Under the pieces are notes generated by a model that was not told where the DNA came from, searched no databases, and saw only the letters and a program-made list of their open reading frames with translations. From assembly GCA_018269005.1 (NCBI GenBank), contig JAFDVK010000052.1, positions 62,001 to 126,000 on the forward strand: DNA of 64,000 bases. Reading direction: 5' to 3'. Source of the stretch: Acidobacteriota bacterium. Lineage in GTDB: Bacteria; Acidobacteriota; Blastocatellia; Pyrinomonadales; Pyrinomonadaceae. This document shows positions 15,707-24,253 of the stretch, piece by piece. Position 1 is the first letter of the stretch. The number at the start of each line of letters is the position of its first letter. The translations under genes and the position numbers were made by a program.

Positions 15707-17044
15707 ATGATCAAAGAACAATTAGAGAAACTTATCGCCGACAGACAGGCAAAGATCGGCGTGATCGGCCTTGGATACGTCGGATTACCGCTGATCGTCG
15801 AGTTCGCACTTAAAGGCTTTTCGACGATCGGCTTCGAAGTCGATGAAAAGAAGGTCGAGCAACTCACCGCCGGCACTTCCTACATCGTTGATGTTCCGGA
15901 CGCGAACGTTGCCAAATGCGTTGGCGAAGGGAAACTCATCGCTACTACGGATTTCAGCCGTCTCGGCGAATGTGACGCGATCATCATCTGCGTCCCTACG
16001 CCTCTGCGAAAGACTAAGGATCCGGATATGAGTTTTATCCTTTCGGCGGGCGAAAAGATACAGGACAGCCTTCGCCGCGGCCAGCTCATCATTCTTGAAT
16101 CCACGACCTATCCCGGAACCACGGATGAGGTGCTCGAACCGATGTTCGAAGAGAAGGGCTTCAACGTGGACGAGGACTTCTTGCTCGCATTTTCCCCGGA
16201 AAGGGTCGATCCCGGAAATCCTCAGTTCCAGACGCACAACATCCCGAAGGTCGTCGGAGGCGTTTCAGACGATTCGACCGACGTCGCCGCGATGCTTTAC
16301 GGGCAGATCGTAAACGAGGTTCATCCTGTGTCGAGTGCACGCGTGGCAGAGGCCGCCAAATTGTGGGAGAACACTTTCAGGGCGATCAATATCGGAATGG
16401 CGAACGAGATGGCAAAGCTTTGCAACGCCCTCGGCATCGATACTTGGGAGGTCGTAAGGGCCGCGGCGACGAAACCTTTCGGCTTTATGCCGTTCTTTCC
16501 GGGGCCCGGCATCGGTGGGCACTGCATCCCGCTCGATCCGCACTATCTTTCGTGGAAGGCACGCCAACACGGCTTTGATTCGAAATTCATTTCTCTTGCG
16601 GAACAGGTGAATTCGACGATGCCGAACTACGTCTTTGATCTCGTTTCAGCTGCTCTAAATCAACAAAAAAAGGCCGTCAACGGATCGAAGGTGCTGATCT
16701 TGGGCGTCGCATACAAGAAAGATATCGACGATATGCGCGAATCGCCCGCTCTTTCGATCATAGACCTTCTGCGTGCGGACGGAGCCGACGTCGTATATCA
16801 CGACCCGTTCGTCGAGGAAGTGACATTCGACCACGCATACACGATCGGACACGGCGAGCCGCTCTATAATCAGGAACTTACGGACGAGCTTATTTCGGGA
16901 GCTGACTGCGTCGTGATCTGTACGGAACACTCGACGGTGGACTACAACCGCCTCTGCGAACTCGCCGGCGTCGTTGTCGATACCCGCAACGCTCTTTCAC
17001 CGGAGATCAGAAAGGGCTGCCATGCACGGATCGTGCGGTTGTAG
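15707..17044 (+). CDS. wbpA: UDP-N-acetyl-D-glucosamine 6-dehydrogenase, WbpA type
   Basis: 445 residues. The N-terminal Rossmann motif is GVIGLGYVGLPL. Other marks are CVPTPL, 'ESTTYPGTT', 'FSPERVDPGNP', 'ATKPFGFMPFFPGPGIGGHC' with the catalytic cysteine, and the C-terminal 'GVAYKKDIDDMRESP'. The match in order and spacing is to WbpA-type enzymes that oxidise UDP-GlcNAc to the uronic acid with two NAD+. It is followed after five bases by wecB. Together they would make UDP-HexNAcA sugars for capsule, O-antigen or exopolysaccharide. A 183-bp upstream gap holds the promoter, not clearly visible. Confidence 0.93.
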   Translation: MIKEQLEKLIADRQAKIGVIGLGYVGLPLIVEFALKGFSTIGFEVDEKKVEQLTAGTSYIVDVPDANVAKCVGEGKLIATTDFSRLGECDAIIICVPTPLRKTKDPDMSFILSAGEKIQDSLRRGQLIILESTTYPGTTDEVLEPMFEEKGFNVDEDFLLAFSPERVDPGNPQFQTHNIPKVVGGVSDDSTDVAAMLYGQIVNEVHPVSSARVAEAAKLWENTFRAINIGMANEMAKLCNALGIDTWEVVRAAATKPFGFMPFFPGPGIGGHCIPLDPHYLSWKARQHGFDSKFISLAEQVNSTMPNYVFDLVSAALNQQKKAVNGSKVLILGVAYKKDIDDMRESPALSIIDLLRADGADVVYHDPFVEEVTFDHAYTIGHGEPLYNQELTDELISGADCVVICTEHSTVDYNRLCELAGVVVDTRNALSPEIRKGCHARIVRL

Positions 17045-17049
17045 TTTCG

Positions 17050-18153
17050 GTGGACATGCAAAAAATTCTCCTAATAGCGGGTGCACGGCCGAATTTTATG
17101 AAGGTCGCGCCGATTTACGCCGAGATGAAGCGGCGAGGCGATGCTTTCGCGCCCATGATAGTGCATACCGGCCAGCATTACGATAAAGCGATGTCGGACG
17201 CGTTCTTCAGCGATCTTGGGATGCCGGAGCCTGACATCAATCTTGGCGTCGGCTCAGCGTCCCACGCGCAGCAGACGGCAAAGATCATGACGCTCTTCGA
17301 ACCGGTCGTAGAAAAGGAAAGGCCGGACTGGATCGTTGTTGTCGGTGATGTAAATTCAACGATCGCCTGTGCTCTTGTCGCGGCGAAGATGGGCGTCAAG
17401 GTCGCACATGTCGAGGCGGGTTTGCGGTCCAAAGACCGCACAATGCCTGAGGAGATAAATCGTGTGCTCACGGACTCGATCTCCGATCTTCTGCTTACGC
17501 CTTCGCCAGACGCGGATGAAACTCTCCGTAGTGAAGGCGTCGATGAGAGCAAGATCTGCTTCGTCGGGAACGTGATGATCGATTCGCTGCTTGATCATTT
17601 GAAGGTCGCGGAGCGATCGAATATCCGCGAGGAGCTTGCCGTAAGCGAGGGCGAATATGCCGTCACGACTCTTCACCGCCCGTCGAATGTAGATGATCGA
17701 GCGACGCTTGAAGGCATCGTCCATGCGTTGGTCGAAATATCAAAACGGCTACCGATAATCTTTCCTGTTCACCCGCGTACGCGGCAAAAGCTTACAGAAT
17801 TTGGCTTCGATGCGCTGATCGCCGATTCTCAAGTTCGGCTGATCGAACCGCTCGGGTATCTCGATTTCCTGCGGCTTTACAGCGGAGCAAAACTTGTCCT
17901 TACCGATTCGGGAGGACTGCAGGAAGAAACGACCGTGCTCGGCATCCCTTGCCTGACCTTGCGTGAAAATACCGAACGTCCGATCACGATCGAGATGGGT
18001 TCGAACGTGCTCGTTGGCGTTGATCCTGAGACGATCGTTGCCGAGGCTATCACATCGCTCGACGGGCGAAGCAAGGAACTCAAAATACCGCCGCTTTGGG
18101 ATGGCAAAGCGTCCGGTCGGATCTGTGATGTACTGGAAAGACCCGCTGCATAG
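17050..18153 (+). CDS. wecB: UDP-N-acetylglucosamine 2-epimerase (non-hydrolysing)
   Basis: 367 residues, starting at GTG (17050) or ATG (17056). Family motifs: 'AGARPNFMKVAPI', 'HTGQHYD', 'VVVGDVNSTIAC', 'VAHVEAGLRSKDRTMPEE', 'TLHRPSNVD', 'PVHPRTR' and 'TDSGGLQEET'. It interconverts UDP-GlcNAc and UDP-ManNAc in the cytoplasm. The stop lies inside a terminator hairpin shared with the convergent rhodanese gene. The two-gene unit with wbpA supplies acidic aminosugars for surface glycans. Confidence 0.95.
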   Translation: MDMQKILLIAGARPNFMKVAPIYAEMKRRGDAFAPMIVHTGQHYDKAMSDAFFSDLGMPEPDINLGVGSASHAQQTAKIMTLFEPVVEKERPDWIVVVGDVNSTIACALVAAKMGVKVAHVEAGLRSKDRTMPEEINRVLTDSISDLLLTPSPDADETLRSEGVDESKICFVGNVMIDSLLDHLKVAERSNIREELAVSEGEYAVTTLHRPSNVDDRATLEGIVHALVEISKRLPIIFPVHPRTRQKLTEFGFDALIADSQVRLIEPLGYLDFLRLYSGAKLVLTDSGGLQEETTVLGIPCLTLRENTERPITIEMGSNVLVGVDPETIVAEAITSLDGRSKELKIPPLWDGKASGRICDVLERPAA

Positions 18154-18187
18154 TAGAGAAATGCAGCGGGCCTTGGTCTTTTTGAAA
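18142..18187. terminator. Bidirectional intrinsic terminator candidate after wecB
   Basis: A 10-bp perfect inverted repeat, cccgctgcat (18142-18151) and atgcagcggg (18161-18170), with a 9-base loop, is followed by ccttggtcttttt on the plus strand. It overlaps the wecB stop and separates two converging genes. Confidence 0.75.
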
Positions 18188-18195
18188 GAGAGTTC

Positions 18196-18681
18196 CTACT
18201 TCTTCTTTTCCATCGGGTAGCCTGCTTGTTTCCAAGCCTCTGTACCACCCTTCATTGCAAAAACGTCTTTGTAACCTTTTTCGATAAGTTTGACTGCCAG
18301 ACCGGCACTCGTATGTTCGTTCGGTCAGGAACAGTAGATTATTATCTTTTTGCCTTTCGGGATCTTGCTGTACTCCGCCTCGGGGGCAAGCATCGGTATG
18401 TTGATCGCACCCGCGACGTGTTCGACATCGAATGCCGACTGGCTGCGGGAATCTATAAAGACCGCCTCTTTCGCATCAAACGCCTTTTTTGCATCTTCGA
18501 GGGTGATACGAGGGGCATTCGCCATCGCCTCTTCGTGCGGATCGGGCGTCGGTGTCGTTACAGCGATCTTTTTCGCGGACGAGTTGCCGTTGTCCTTTGA
18601 GATCGCGATCGGTGCCGCCGATTGGCAACCCGCAATCACCGCGAGACTAAGAATTGCGGAAAGTATTATTAGATTTTTCAC
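18196..18681 (-). CDS. Rhodanese-domain lipoprotein, probable selenoprotein with in-frame TGA
   Basis: Read through the TGA at 18327-18325, this frame gives 161 residues ending at TAG 18198-18196. It has a GTG start, a lipobox (VIAGC19) and a rhodanese domain from about residue 58: FIDSR, 'HVAGAINIP', and the active loop YC117-S118-(TGA)119-PNEHTSA. Family members commonly have YCSCPNE here, so TGA replaces the second Cys of a CxC motif. After it come 43 in-frame codons including 'KGGTEAWKQAGYP', the normal rhodanese ending. A hairpin with a GGTCT loop starts 14 bases after the TGA. Selenocysteine is therefore preferred over a nonsense mutation. GTG overlaps the bcp stop (GTGA), which indicates co-translation with the peroxiredoxin. 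Confidence 0.8.
18292..18310 (-). promoter_or_regulatory. SECIS-like stem-loop downstream of the TGA
   Basis: On the minus strand the RNA reads GAGUGCC-GGUCU-GGCAGUC. Four base pairs (UGCC/GGCA) close the loop, then a G-G mismatch and two more pairs (GA/UC). The GGUCU loop equals that of the E. coli fdhF SECIS, and the loop begins 22 bases after the TGA, in the usual bacterial range. The bulged U of the E. coli element is not present; the mismatch occupies that region. Confidence 0.65.
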
Positions 18682-19142
18682 TTTTCTCCGAATGCCGCGA
18701 GAACCTCGTCGGCGTGTTTTGAAACATCGACCTTGTCGAAGATCTTCACGATCTTGCCTTGTTCATCTATAAGGAACGTCTTTCGGAACGTACCCATATA
18801 TTTACGGCCGTACATCGATTTCTCGCCCCAGACGCCGTAATCGTTGACGATCTTCTTGTCGGTATCGGCAAGAAGGTCAAAGGGGAGCTGGAATTTCGAG
18901 ATGAATTTCTGATGCGACTTCTCATCATCGGTCGAAACGCCCAGAACCTTGATGCCCTTGCTGTTAAAAACGGCGTCGGCATCGCGAAAAGAGCAAGCCT
19001 CTTTCGTGCAGCCTGGCGTATCGTCCTTTGGATAAAAATAGAGAGCGAGCCGCTTTCCCTTGAAGTCAGAGAGCTTAACGGTCTTGCCGTCCTGATCCTT
19101 GGATAAGAAATTTGGTGCCTTATCGCCTTCTTTTAGCATCAT
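18678..19142 (-). CDS. bcp: Thioredoxin-dependent peroxiredoxin, Bcp/PrxQ type
   Basis: About 154 residues from the ATG at 19142; an in-frame ATG at 19175 would add a non-conserved tail. The peroxidatic cysteine is in TPGCTKEACSFRD, with the resolving cysteine five residues later as in alpha-helix-2 type PrxQ. 'SKDQDGKTVKLSDFKGK' and 'FDLLADTDKKIVNDYGVWGEK' complete the fold. It reduces hydroperoxides in the cytoplasm. It is translationally coupled to the rhodanese/selenoprotein gene, which suggests a joint thiol or selenol redox role. Confidence 0.93.
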   Translation of the reverse strand: MMLKEGDKAPNFLSKDQDGKTVKLSDFKGKRLALYFYPKDDTPGCTKEACSFRDADAVFNSKGIKVLGVSTDDEKSHQKFISKFQLPFDLLADTDKKIVNDYGVWGEKSMYGRKYMGTFRKTFLIDEQGKIVKIFDKVDVSKHADEVLAAFGEK

Positions 19143-19184
19143 CACTATTGTGATGTATTTCGCGTCGCGCCGCAACGCGGAAAG

Positions 19185-20192
19185 CTACTTGGCCTTCCCG
19201 AAGTTCCACTTTAGGCCGGTCGTAAAAAGGAAATCGTTCTTTTCCGTATTCAGCGGAGGGTCGTTATTAAAGCGATTCCCGATCGTAAAGAACACGCCGA
19301 CGCGCTTCGTTACATCGACAGAAACGGTCGAATCGCTGATAAAGCGGAACTCCTGCTTATCGGTAATGTTTTGATAAAAGGTAAGAGTTCCAAGGATCTT
19401 AAGGCGGCCATTGAACCTGTGCTTGAACACGGTGCCCGCGAGCCCTTCGGGCGTGTCGGTCTTCGCGTCATCCTGCCAGGTTCGGTTCCAGGCTATTCCA
19501 CCGAGGAGATCAAGTTCGGTTCGATCATTCTTGATCGTGTGATGCCCAAGGCCTGCACCTACGATCGAACGGAAGATCAGTTTCTTTGGCCGATCACGCT
19601 CGAAGTCGTACGAGACGAAACCGAACCGCTTTTTGTCGATGTTGCGGTCGTAGCGTGCGCCGCCCCAAAACGCATTTGAGGTCGTGATCGCGGTGCCGGA
19701 TCCTCGGCTCGAAAACCACAGACTTCTGGCATAAACGGTCAACTTGTCTTTGTGCCCATCTTTGACCGCCCGGAGACTTGTGGTCAAAGTTGCTGTCTCC
19801 GAGTTGCCAGAGGCATAGTTATAGCCGATCGCAGCGTTGCCGGTCCAACCGCTGAAAAAACCGAAAGCCCGTCCTTTGCCGAAAAGCCTAGGTTGCGCTT
19901 CCTTTTTTGGAGCCTCCGACACCTTCGCTTGTGCTTTCTCGGTGTCTATTGGAGTCTTCGCTTCCGGCTTTGCTTCGGCGACCGGTTCCGGAGATATTTT
20001 TTCGACCATCGAGGCGGCTATCTTGATCACGCCCGCATATGTCGTCTCCACCTCGATCGCTTCATCGGACCGGTTCACGATCGTGCCGGTTATGCGATCG
20101 CCATTCTTCAAGGTAATGTGGTCATCAACAGCGAATGTCGTGGATGCGAACAAGATACAGGAGAACATTAAAGCTGAGATCGTCTTTGTCAT
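19185..20192 (-). CDS. DUF481-family outer-membrane beta-barrel protein
   Basis: About 335 residues from the ATG at 20192, which starts a clean signal peptide; the frame extends upstream to 20525 but that part is not conserved in character. After a short beta domain ('ITLKNGDRITGTIVNRSDEA') and an Ala/Glu/Lys linker, alternating aromatic strands form a DUF481 barrel: GWTGNAAIGYNYASGNSE, 'DRPKKLIFRSIVGAGLGHH', 'TIGNRFNNDPP' and a C-terminal strand ending near WNFGKAK. DUF481 proteins are outer-membrane proteins of unsettled function. It is divergent from the YkgJ-type gene. Confidence 0.85.
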   Translation of the reverse strand: MTKTISALMFSCILFASTTFAVDDHITLKNGDRITGTIVNRSDEAIEVETTYAGVIKIAASMVEKISPEPVAEAKPEAKTPIDTEKAQAKVSEAPKKEAQPRLFGKGRAFGFFSGWTGNAAIGYNYASGNSETATLTTSLRAVKDGHKDKLTVYARSLWFSSRGSGTAITTSNAFWGGARYDRNIDKKRFGFVSYDFERDRPKKLIFRSIVGAGLGHHTIKNDRTELDLLGGIAWNRTWQDDAKTDTPEGLAGTVFKHRFNGRLKILGTLTFYQNITDKQEFRFISDSTVSVDVTKRVGVFFTIGNRFNNDPPLNTEKNDFLFTTGLKWNFGKAK

Positions 20193-20300
20193 TTCTTTAC
20201 TGCCGGGAGGAATTGCCCAAGGAGACAAGAATTGAAATAATCCTAACATTCTGAGGGCTCGATGTGAACGCGTGGCCGCCCGATGCATTGTAGGCAGGAA

Positions 20301-20825
20301 ATGAGATTCATTGGTGAGAAAACAGCCCTCGAACGGCTTGCGGACATTCGAAGCCGGTTTGCCGAAGGTATTCGGCGCGATTTCGAGCATGCGGCAAAGG
20401 ACTGTCTTACTTGTGAGACCAAAGGAGTTTGCTGCCTCGACGCACATTTTGTAAATGTTCGCATCACGCGGCTTGAAGCGGTCGCGATAGTGCGGGAGAT
20501 CGAACGACTGCCTGCCGAAAGCCAAGCTTCCATTCGCCGGAAGATATTAGATACGGTAGAAAGATTCGGGCTGGAAAATGCTGCCGAGGATAATCAGCAA
20601 ACATACGCATGTCCGCTATTTGAACGTGACACGGGCTGTTTGGTGCATCACACGGCGAAGCCTCTTCCGTGCATTGCTCACGCATGTTATGAGCGGAAGG
20701 AGGACCTCCCGCCCGATGAACTGCTGCAGGAGCGGGAAGTGCGTGTTTTTGAGCTATCGAGAAGAACTTATGGTTCGGACGGTTTGCCTAAACCTTTGCC
20801 CGTCGCGCTTAAGCATCTGCTCTAA
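20301..20825 (+). CDS. Cysteine-cluster protein resembling the YkgJ family
   Basis: About 174 residues. Cysteines fall in three groups: CLTCETKGVCC, 'CPLFERDTGCLVH' and 'PLPCIAHACYE', a pattern like the YkgJ-type zinc or iron-sulfur proteins. The spacing of the first group (CxxCxxxxxCC) is longer than the usual CxxCxxxCC. The cysteines probably bind metal; the function is unknown. An upstream ATG at 20283 is possible; the later ATG has a better AGGCAGG context. It lies between the DUF481 gene (divergent) and sppA (convergent). Confidence 0.78.
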   Translation: MRFIGEKTALERLADIRSRFAEGIRRDFEHAAKDCLTCETKGVCCLDAHFVNVRITRLEAVAIVREIERLPAESQASIRRKILDTVERFGLENAAEDNQQTYACPLFERDTGCLVHHTAKPLPCIAHACYERKEDLPPDELLQEREVRVFELSRRTYGSDGLPKPLPVALKHLL

Positions 20826-20837
20826 GCCGAATTCCGG

Positions 20838-22631
20838 CTACTTGACGGTCAGCTCGAACGGCATCAACGCCATTGCCTCGCCATTCTTCATTCGATCGAG
20901 CATAGCCGCATAACGGAAAGCTCGGCGGACGTCTGCCGGCATTTGAGAAAGCAGCTGTTCCTGAGCTTTCTTTGCCTTTGCATCTTGATCTTGACTTCCG
21001 CCGAACCACGATTCGAGCCATGGAGTGCCGACCGGATAAAGCACGCGGCGAACATCCTTGTCGGCCGGAAGCTGCGCAAGTTCCTTCGCGACGGAGATCG
21101 CCTTTTCAAGGCCGCCAAAATCATCCACGAGGCCATTTTCCTTTGCCTGCGTGCCGGTCCAAACGCGGCCCTGAGCGAGAGCATTGATCGCTTCAGGCGT
21201 TTTATTCCGGCCCTGTGCGACCTTTGGAACAAAGCTGTCGTAATAGATCGCATTTGCCTGTTCGACCATCTTTGCACGTTCTTCCGGCGTCCACTTGACC
21301 GTCTCACGGAAAATACCGGCGTTCTTGCCGCGCATCACGTACTCGTTCGATACACCGAGCCAGTCATATAAGCCTTTGACGACCGGTTTACCCATAAAAA
21401 GCCCGATCGAACCCGTGATCGTCGTCGGTTCTGCAATGATCTTGTTTGCGTTGCACGACACGTAGTATCCGCCCGAAGCCGCTACATCTCCCATCGAGAC
21501 AACGACGGGCTTCTTCGTTTTCGCATTTTCGATGGCCTTCCACATCAGATCAGACGCGAGTGCCGAGCCGCCGGGCGAATCCACGCGGAGAACGATCGCC
21601 TTGATCGAGTCATCCTTGGCGGCATCGTTGACGGCCTTTACGATCGTATCTGAACCCACCATATCGCCATTCAGCAGGCCGCTCGAAGAGCTCCCTGTAT
21701 TTATCGCTCCCGAGATGAACACTACCGCGACCTTTTCGCCGTTGCTAAGCCCGACCGAGTCTGTCGGAATTTCGCGATACCTCGAGCCGCTGATCGTTTT
21801 CAACTCCGTCTCGGCCGCGTAGCCGAGCCTTGCTTTCAGTGCATCATCGACCTCGTTGCGGTAAAGTGCATCGTCGATAAGGCCCAGCGATTTCGCTTGG
21901 GTGGGCGTGTATGGCGCGTTGTCGATAAGAGCCTTCACGTCTTCGACGGACTTCGAGCGTGCTTGCGCTACAGCGCTGGTGTAGCGGCCGTAGTATTCGT
22001 CAAGGATCGCGTCGATCACCTCACGCTGGCCGTCGCCCATTTGGGTTTTTGTATATTGGTCGGGCGCGTTTTTATACTTCGGCCCGATCTGAATGACGTC
22101 GGCCTCGACGCCAAGTTTATCGAGCGAGCCCTTGTAGAACATCGCCTCGGCGGCAAAGCCGTTGATGAGAAGATCGCCCGGCGGCGGCACAAAGATCTTG
22201 TCGGCGGCGGTCGCGATGTAATATTCCTTGTTCGAGCCAAGCTCCAGATACGCGAAGACAGGCTTGCCGCCCGACTTGTAGTCAGCGATCGCATCACGCA
22301 GCTCTTGGGCCTTGCCCCAGCCGATTCCGGGAAAATTGATATCAAGCAGCACGGCGCCGATGCGTCCGTCAACTTTTGCCTTTCGAAGCTGCGTGAGTAG
22401 AGTTGTGAAAGATTGCTCCTGCTGGATACCGAGCGCGCGTTCAAACGGTTGGTCCGGGACATAATCCGGCAGAGAACCGCTTACGTTCAGGACCAGAACG
22501 CTATTCTGCGGCACACTCGGCCGGCTAAGGGACTCAAAGAGCAGAGCGATGACGATAATGCCGATAAGGCATACGATGAGAACGCCCGCGATAATGCCGA
22601 AAGCGACCTTTGCTGATTTCGAAAGAGCCAT
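20838..22631 (-). CDS. sppA: Signal peptide peptidase SppA, 67K type (protease IV)
   Basis: About 597 residues from the ATG at 22631, with AGGAAA upstream. One N-terminal transmembrane helix (about residues 8-30) is followed by two S49 domains. The catalytic Lys lies in the first half (TAADKIFVPP) and the nucleophilic Ser in the second (SPGGSALASD), as in the tetrameric E. coli enzyme. It degrades cleaved signal peptides at the membrane. The full length and both active-site halves are present. Confidence 0.95.
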   Translation of the reverse strand: MALSKSAKVAFGIIAGVLIVCLIGIIVIALLFESLSRPSVPQNSVLVLNVSGSLPDYVPDQPFERALGIQQEQSFTTLLTQLRKAKVDGRIGAVLLDINFPGIGWGKAQELRDAIADYKSGGKPVFAYLELGSNKEYYIATAADKIFVPPPGDLLINGFAAEAMFYKGSLDKLGVEADVIQIGPKYKNAPDQYTKTQMGDGQREVIDAILDEYYGRYTSAVAQARSKSVEDVKALIDNAPYTPTQAKSLGLIDDALYRNEVDDALKARLGYAAETELKTISGSRYREIPTDSVGLSNGEKVAVVFISGAINTGSSSSGLLNGDMVGSDTIVKAVNDAAKDDSIKAIVLRVDSPGGSALASDLMWKAIENAKTKKPVVVSMGDVAASGGYYVSCNANKIIAEPTTITGSIGLFMGKPVVKGLYDWLGVSNEYVMRGKNAGIFRETVKWTPEERAKMVEQANAIYYDSFVPKVAQGRNKTPEAINALAQGRVWTGTQAKENGLVDDFGGLEKAISVAKELAQLPADKDVRRVLYPVGTPWLESWFGGSQDQDAKAKKAQEQLLSQMPADVRRAFRYAAMLDRMKNGEAMALMPFELTVK

Positions 22632-22794
22632 AAGAAAATTTTCCTGAACTTGACCGTCGAGCCAATGCCGCGGTTCATACAAAGTTTAGAGTATATTACG
22701 GCATCCAACTCGTTAAAGTTTGGCGACACGAATTCGCCCCATATCGATCTTGTGAAATAGACGCTTTCGGCAACCAATTGTATAGTCAGAACTT

Positions 22795-24207
22795 ATGGCA
22801 AAGAAAGGGAATATCCTTATCTGCGATGACGAAGAAATAATGCGGGACGTATTGGAGACGATTCTCTCCGGTGCGGGCTACAAGGTCGATCTTGCCAAAA
22901 CGGGTGAGGAAGCCCTCGAAGCATACTCTCAGAAGACCTACGACACGGTCCTGATGGATGTGTCGATGCCGGGCATCGGCGGATTGACGGCCCTCGAACG
23001 GCTTATCGCGATGGATCCTGAAGCGATCGTGCTGATGATCACAGCGTATGCGACGTTCGATACGGCGATCTCTGCGTGGGAGAAAGGCGCCGCCGGCGTT
23101 ATTCGTAAGCCTTTTCAGAATGAACAGATCCTTGCCTTTGTCGCTCGCGGAATTCGCGACCGGCGAAATCAGGAAGAGCGCCGCCACCTTCGCCAGGCGA
23201 TGGTCAAGAGTGTCGAACGCGACGGTTTTATCGGGCGTTCCGACCTTATGGAGGATATCTTTCGCCTTGTCGAACGTGTCGCTCAGGCGCGCTCGACCGT
23301 ACTTATCACGGGTGAGAGCGGAACGGGAAAAGAACTTGTCGCAAAAGCCATCCACGCTTCAAGCCCGCGTGCCGATGCTCCGTTCATCATCGTAAATTGT
23401 TCGAATATTCCTGCAGAACTGCTCGAATCCGAACTCTTTGGCCATACGAAAGGCGCGTTCACCGGTGCGGTTAGTTCGAAGAAAGGGTTGTTCGAGGCGG
23501 CCGATACCGGATCGATATTTTTGGATGAGATCGGCGATTTGCGACCTGAGATACAGGTTCGTCTGCTGCGTGTCATCCAGGAGCGGGAATTCACGCCGCT
23601 TGGCGATGTTGTGCCGACAAAGGTGGACGTACGCATCATTGCGGCAACGAACGTCGATCTGAAAGAAGCGGTCAAAAGCGGGACGTTCAGGGAAGATCTT
23701 TATTATCGGCTTTCGGTCGTGCCGATCGAACTCCCGCCGCTTCGAGACCGCCGCGAAGATATTCTACCGCTTGCTCAGCATTTTATCCGCAAGTATGCGG
23801 AAGAGAATGGCCGCGAGATGAGCGATACGGTTTCGCCCGAAGTCCTTGCGCTTCTTGAAGCATATCCATTTCCGGGCAATGTTCGCGAACTTGAGAACAT
23901 CATCGAACGAGCGGTCGTCATCGCACCGGGCGATGAGATCACCGTTGATTGCTTGAGGCCCGAGGTCATAGACCCGCAGCTTGCCGTTGAAATGATGCAA
24001 AAATCGGAAGGCACTTCGGATGAGATCGATATTTCAAATGGTGTCGATTTCTATGATGAGGTCAAAAAGTTCGAGGTTGATCTCATCCGCCGGGCGCTTG
24101 AGCGAACCGGCGGGCATCAATCCAGAGCCGCGCGCCTTTTGGGGCTTAATGCGACAACCTTAAATTCGAAGATCAAGAATCATCATATTCCGACGAAACA
24201 CGGCTAA
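22795..24207 (+). CDS. NtrC-family sigma-54 response regulator
   Basis: 470 residues. The receiver domain (1-120) has the acidic pair CDDEE and phosphoacceptor Asp55 (MDVSMPG). The AAA+ domain (about 145-380) has Walker A GESGTGKE, the sigma-54 contact loop GAFTGA, and 'GSIFLDEIGD'. The C-terminal Fis-type helix-turn-helix ends with 'ERTGGHQSRAARLLGLNATT'. It activates sigma-54 promoters when phosphorylated. No histidine kinase is adjacent, so it is an orphan regulator here. It lies directly upstream of the membrane-protein operon beginning at 24254, 46 bp away. Confidence 0.94.
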   Translation: MAKKGNILICDDEEIMRDVLETILSGAGYKVDLAKTGEEALEAYSQKTYDTVLMDVSMPGIGGLTALERLIAMDPEAIVLMITAYATFDTAISAWEKGAAGVIRKPFQNEQILAFVARGIRDRRNQEERRHLRQAMVKSVERDGFIGRSDLMEDIFRLVERVAQARSTVLITGESGTGKELVAKAIHASSPRADAPFIIVNCSNIPAELLESELFGHTKGAFTGAVSSKKGLFEAADTGSIFLDEIGDLRPEIQVRLLRVIQEREFTPLGDVVPTKVDVRIIAATNVDLKEAVKSGTFREDLYYRLSVVPIELPPLRDRREDILPLAQHFIRKYAEENGREMSDTVSPEVLALLEAYPFPGNVRELENIIERAVVIAPGDEITVDCLRPEVIDPQLAVEMMQKSEGTSDEIDISNGVDFYDEVKKFEVDLIRRALERTGGHQSRAARLLGLNATTLNSKIKNHHIPTKHG

Positions 24208-24253
24208 GTCATCGAGGATGCTTCAGATATAATGCCGTTGCTCCTTAAATTCT

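Noticed and set aside
18325-18327. TGA as an ordinary stop giving a 118-residue protein
   Set aside because: That product would end inside the rhodanese active-site loop, while the downstream frame continues the domain and carries a SECIS-like hairpin.
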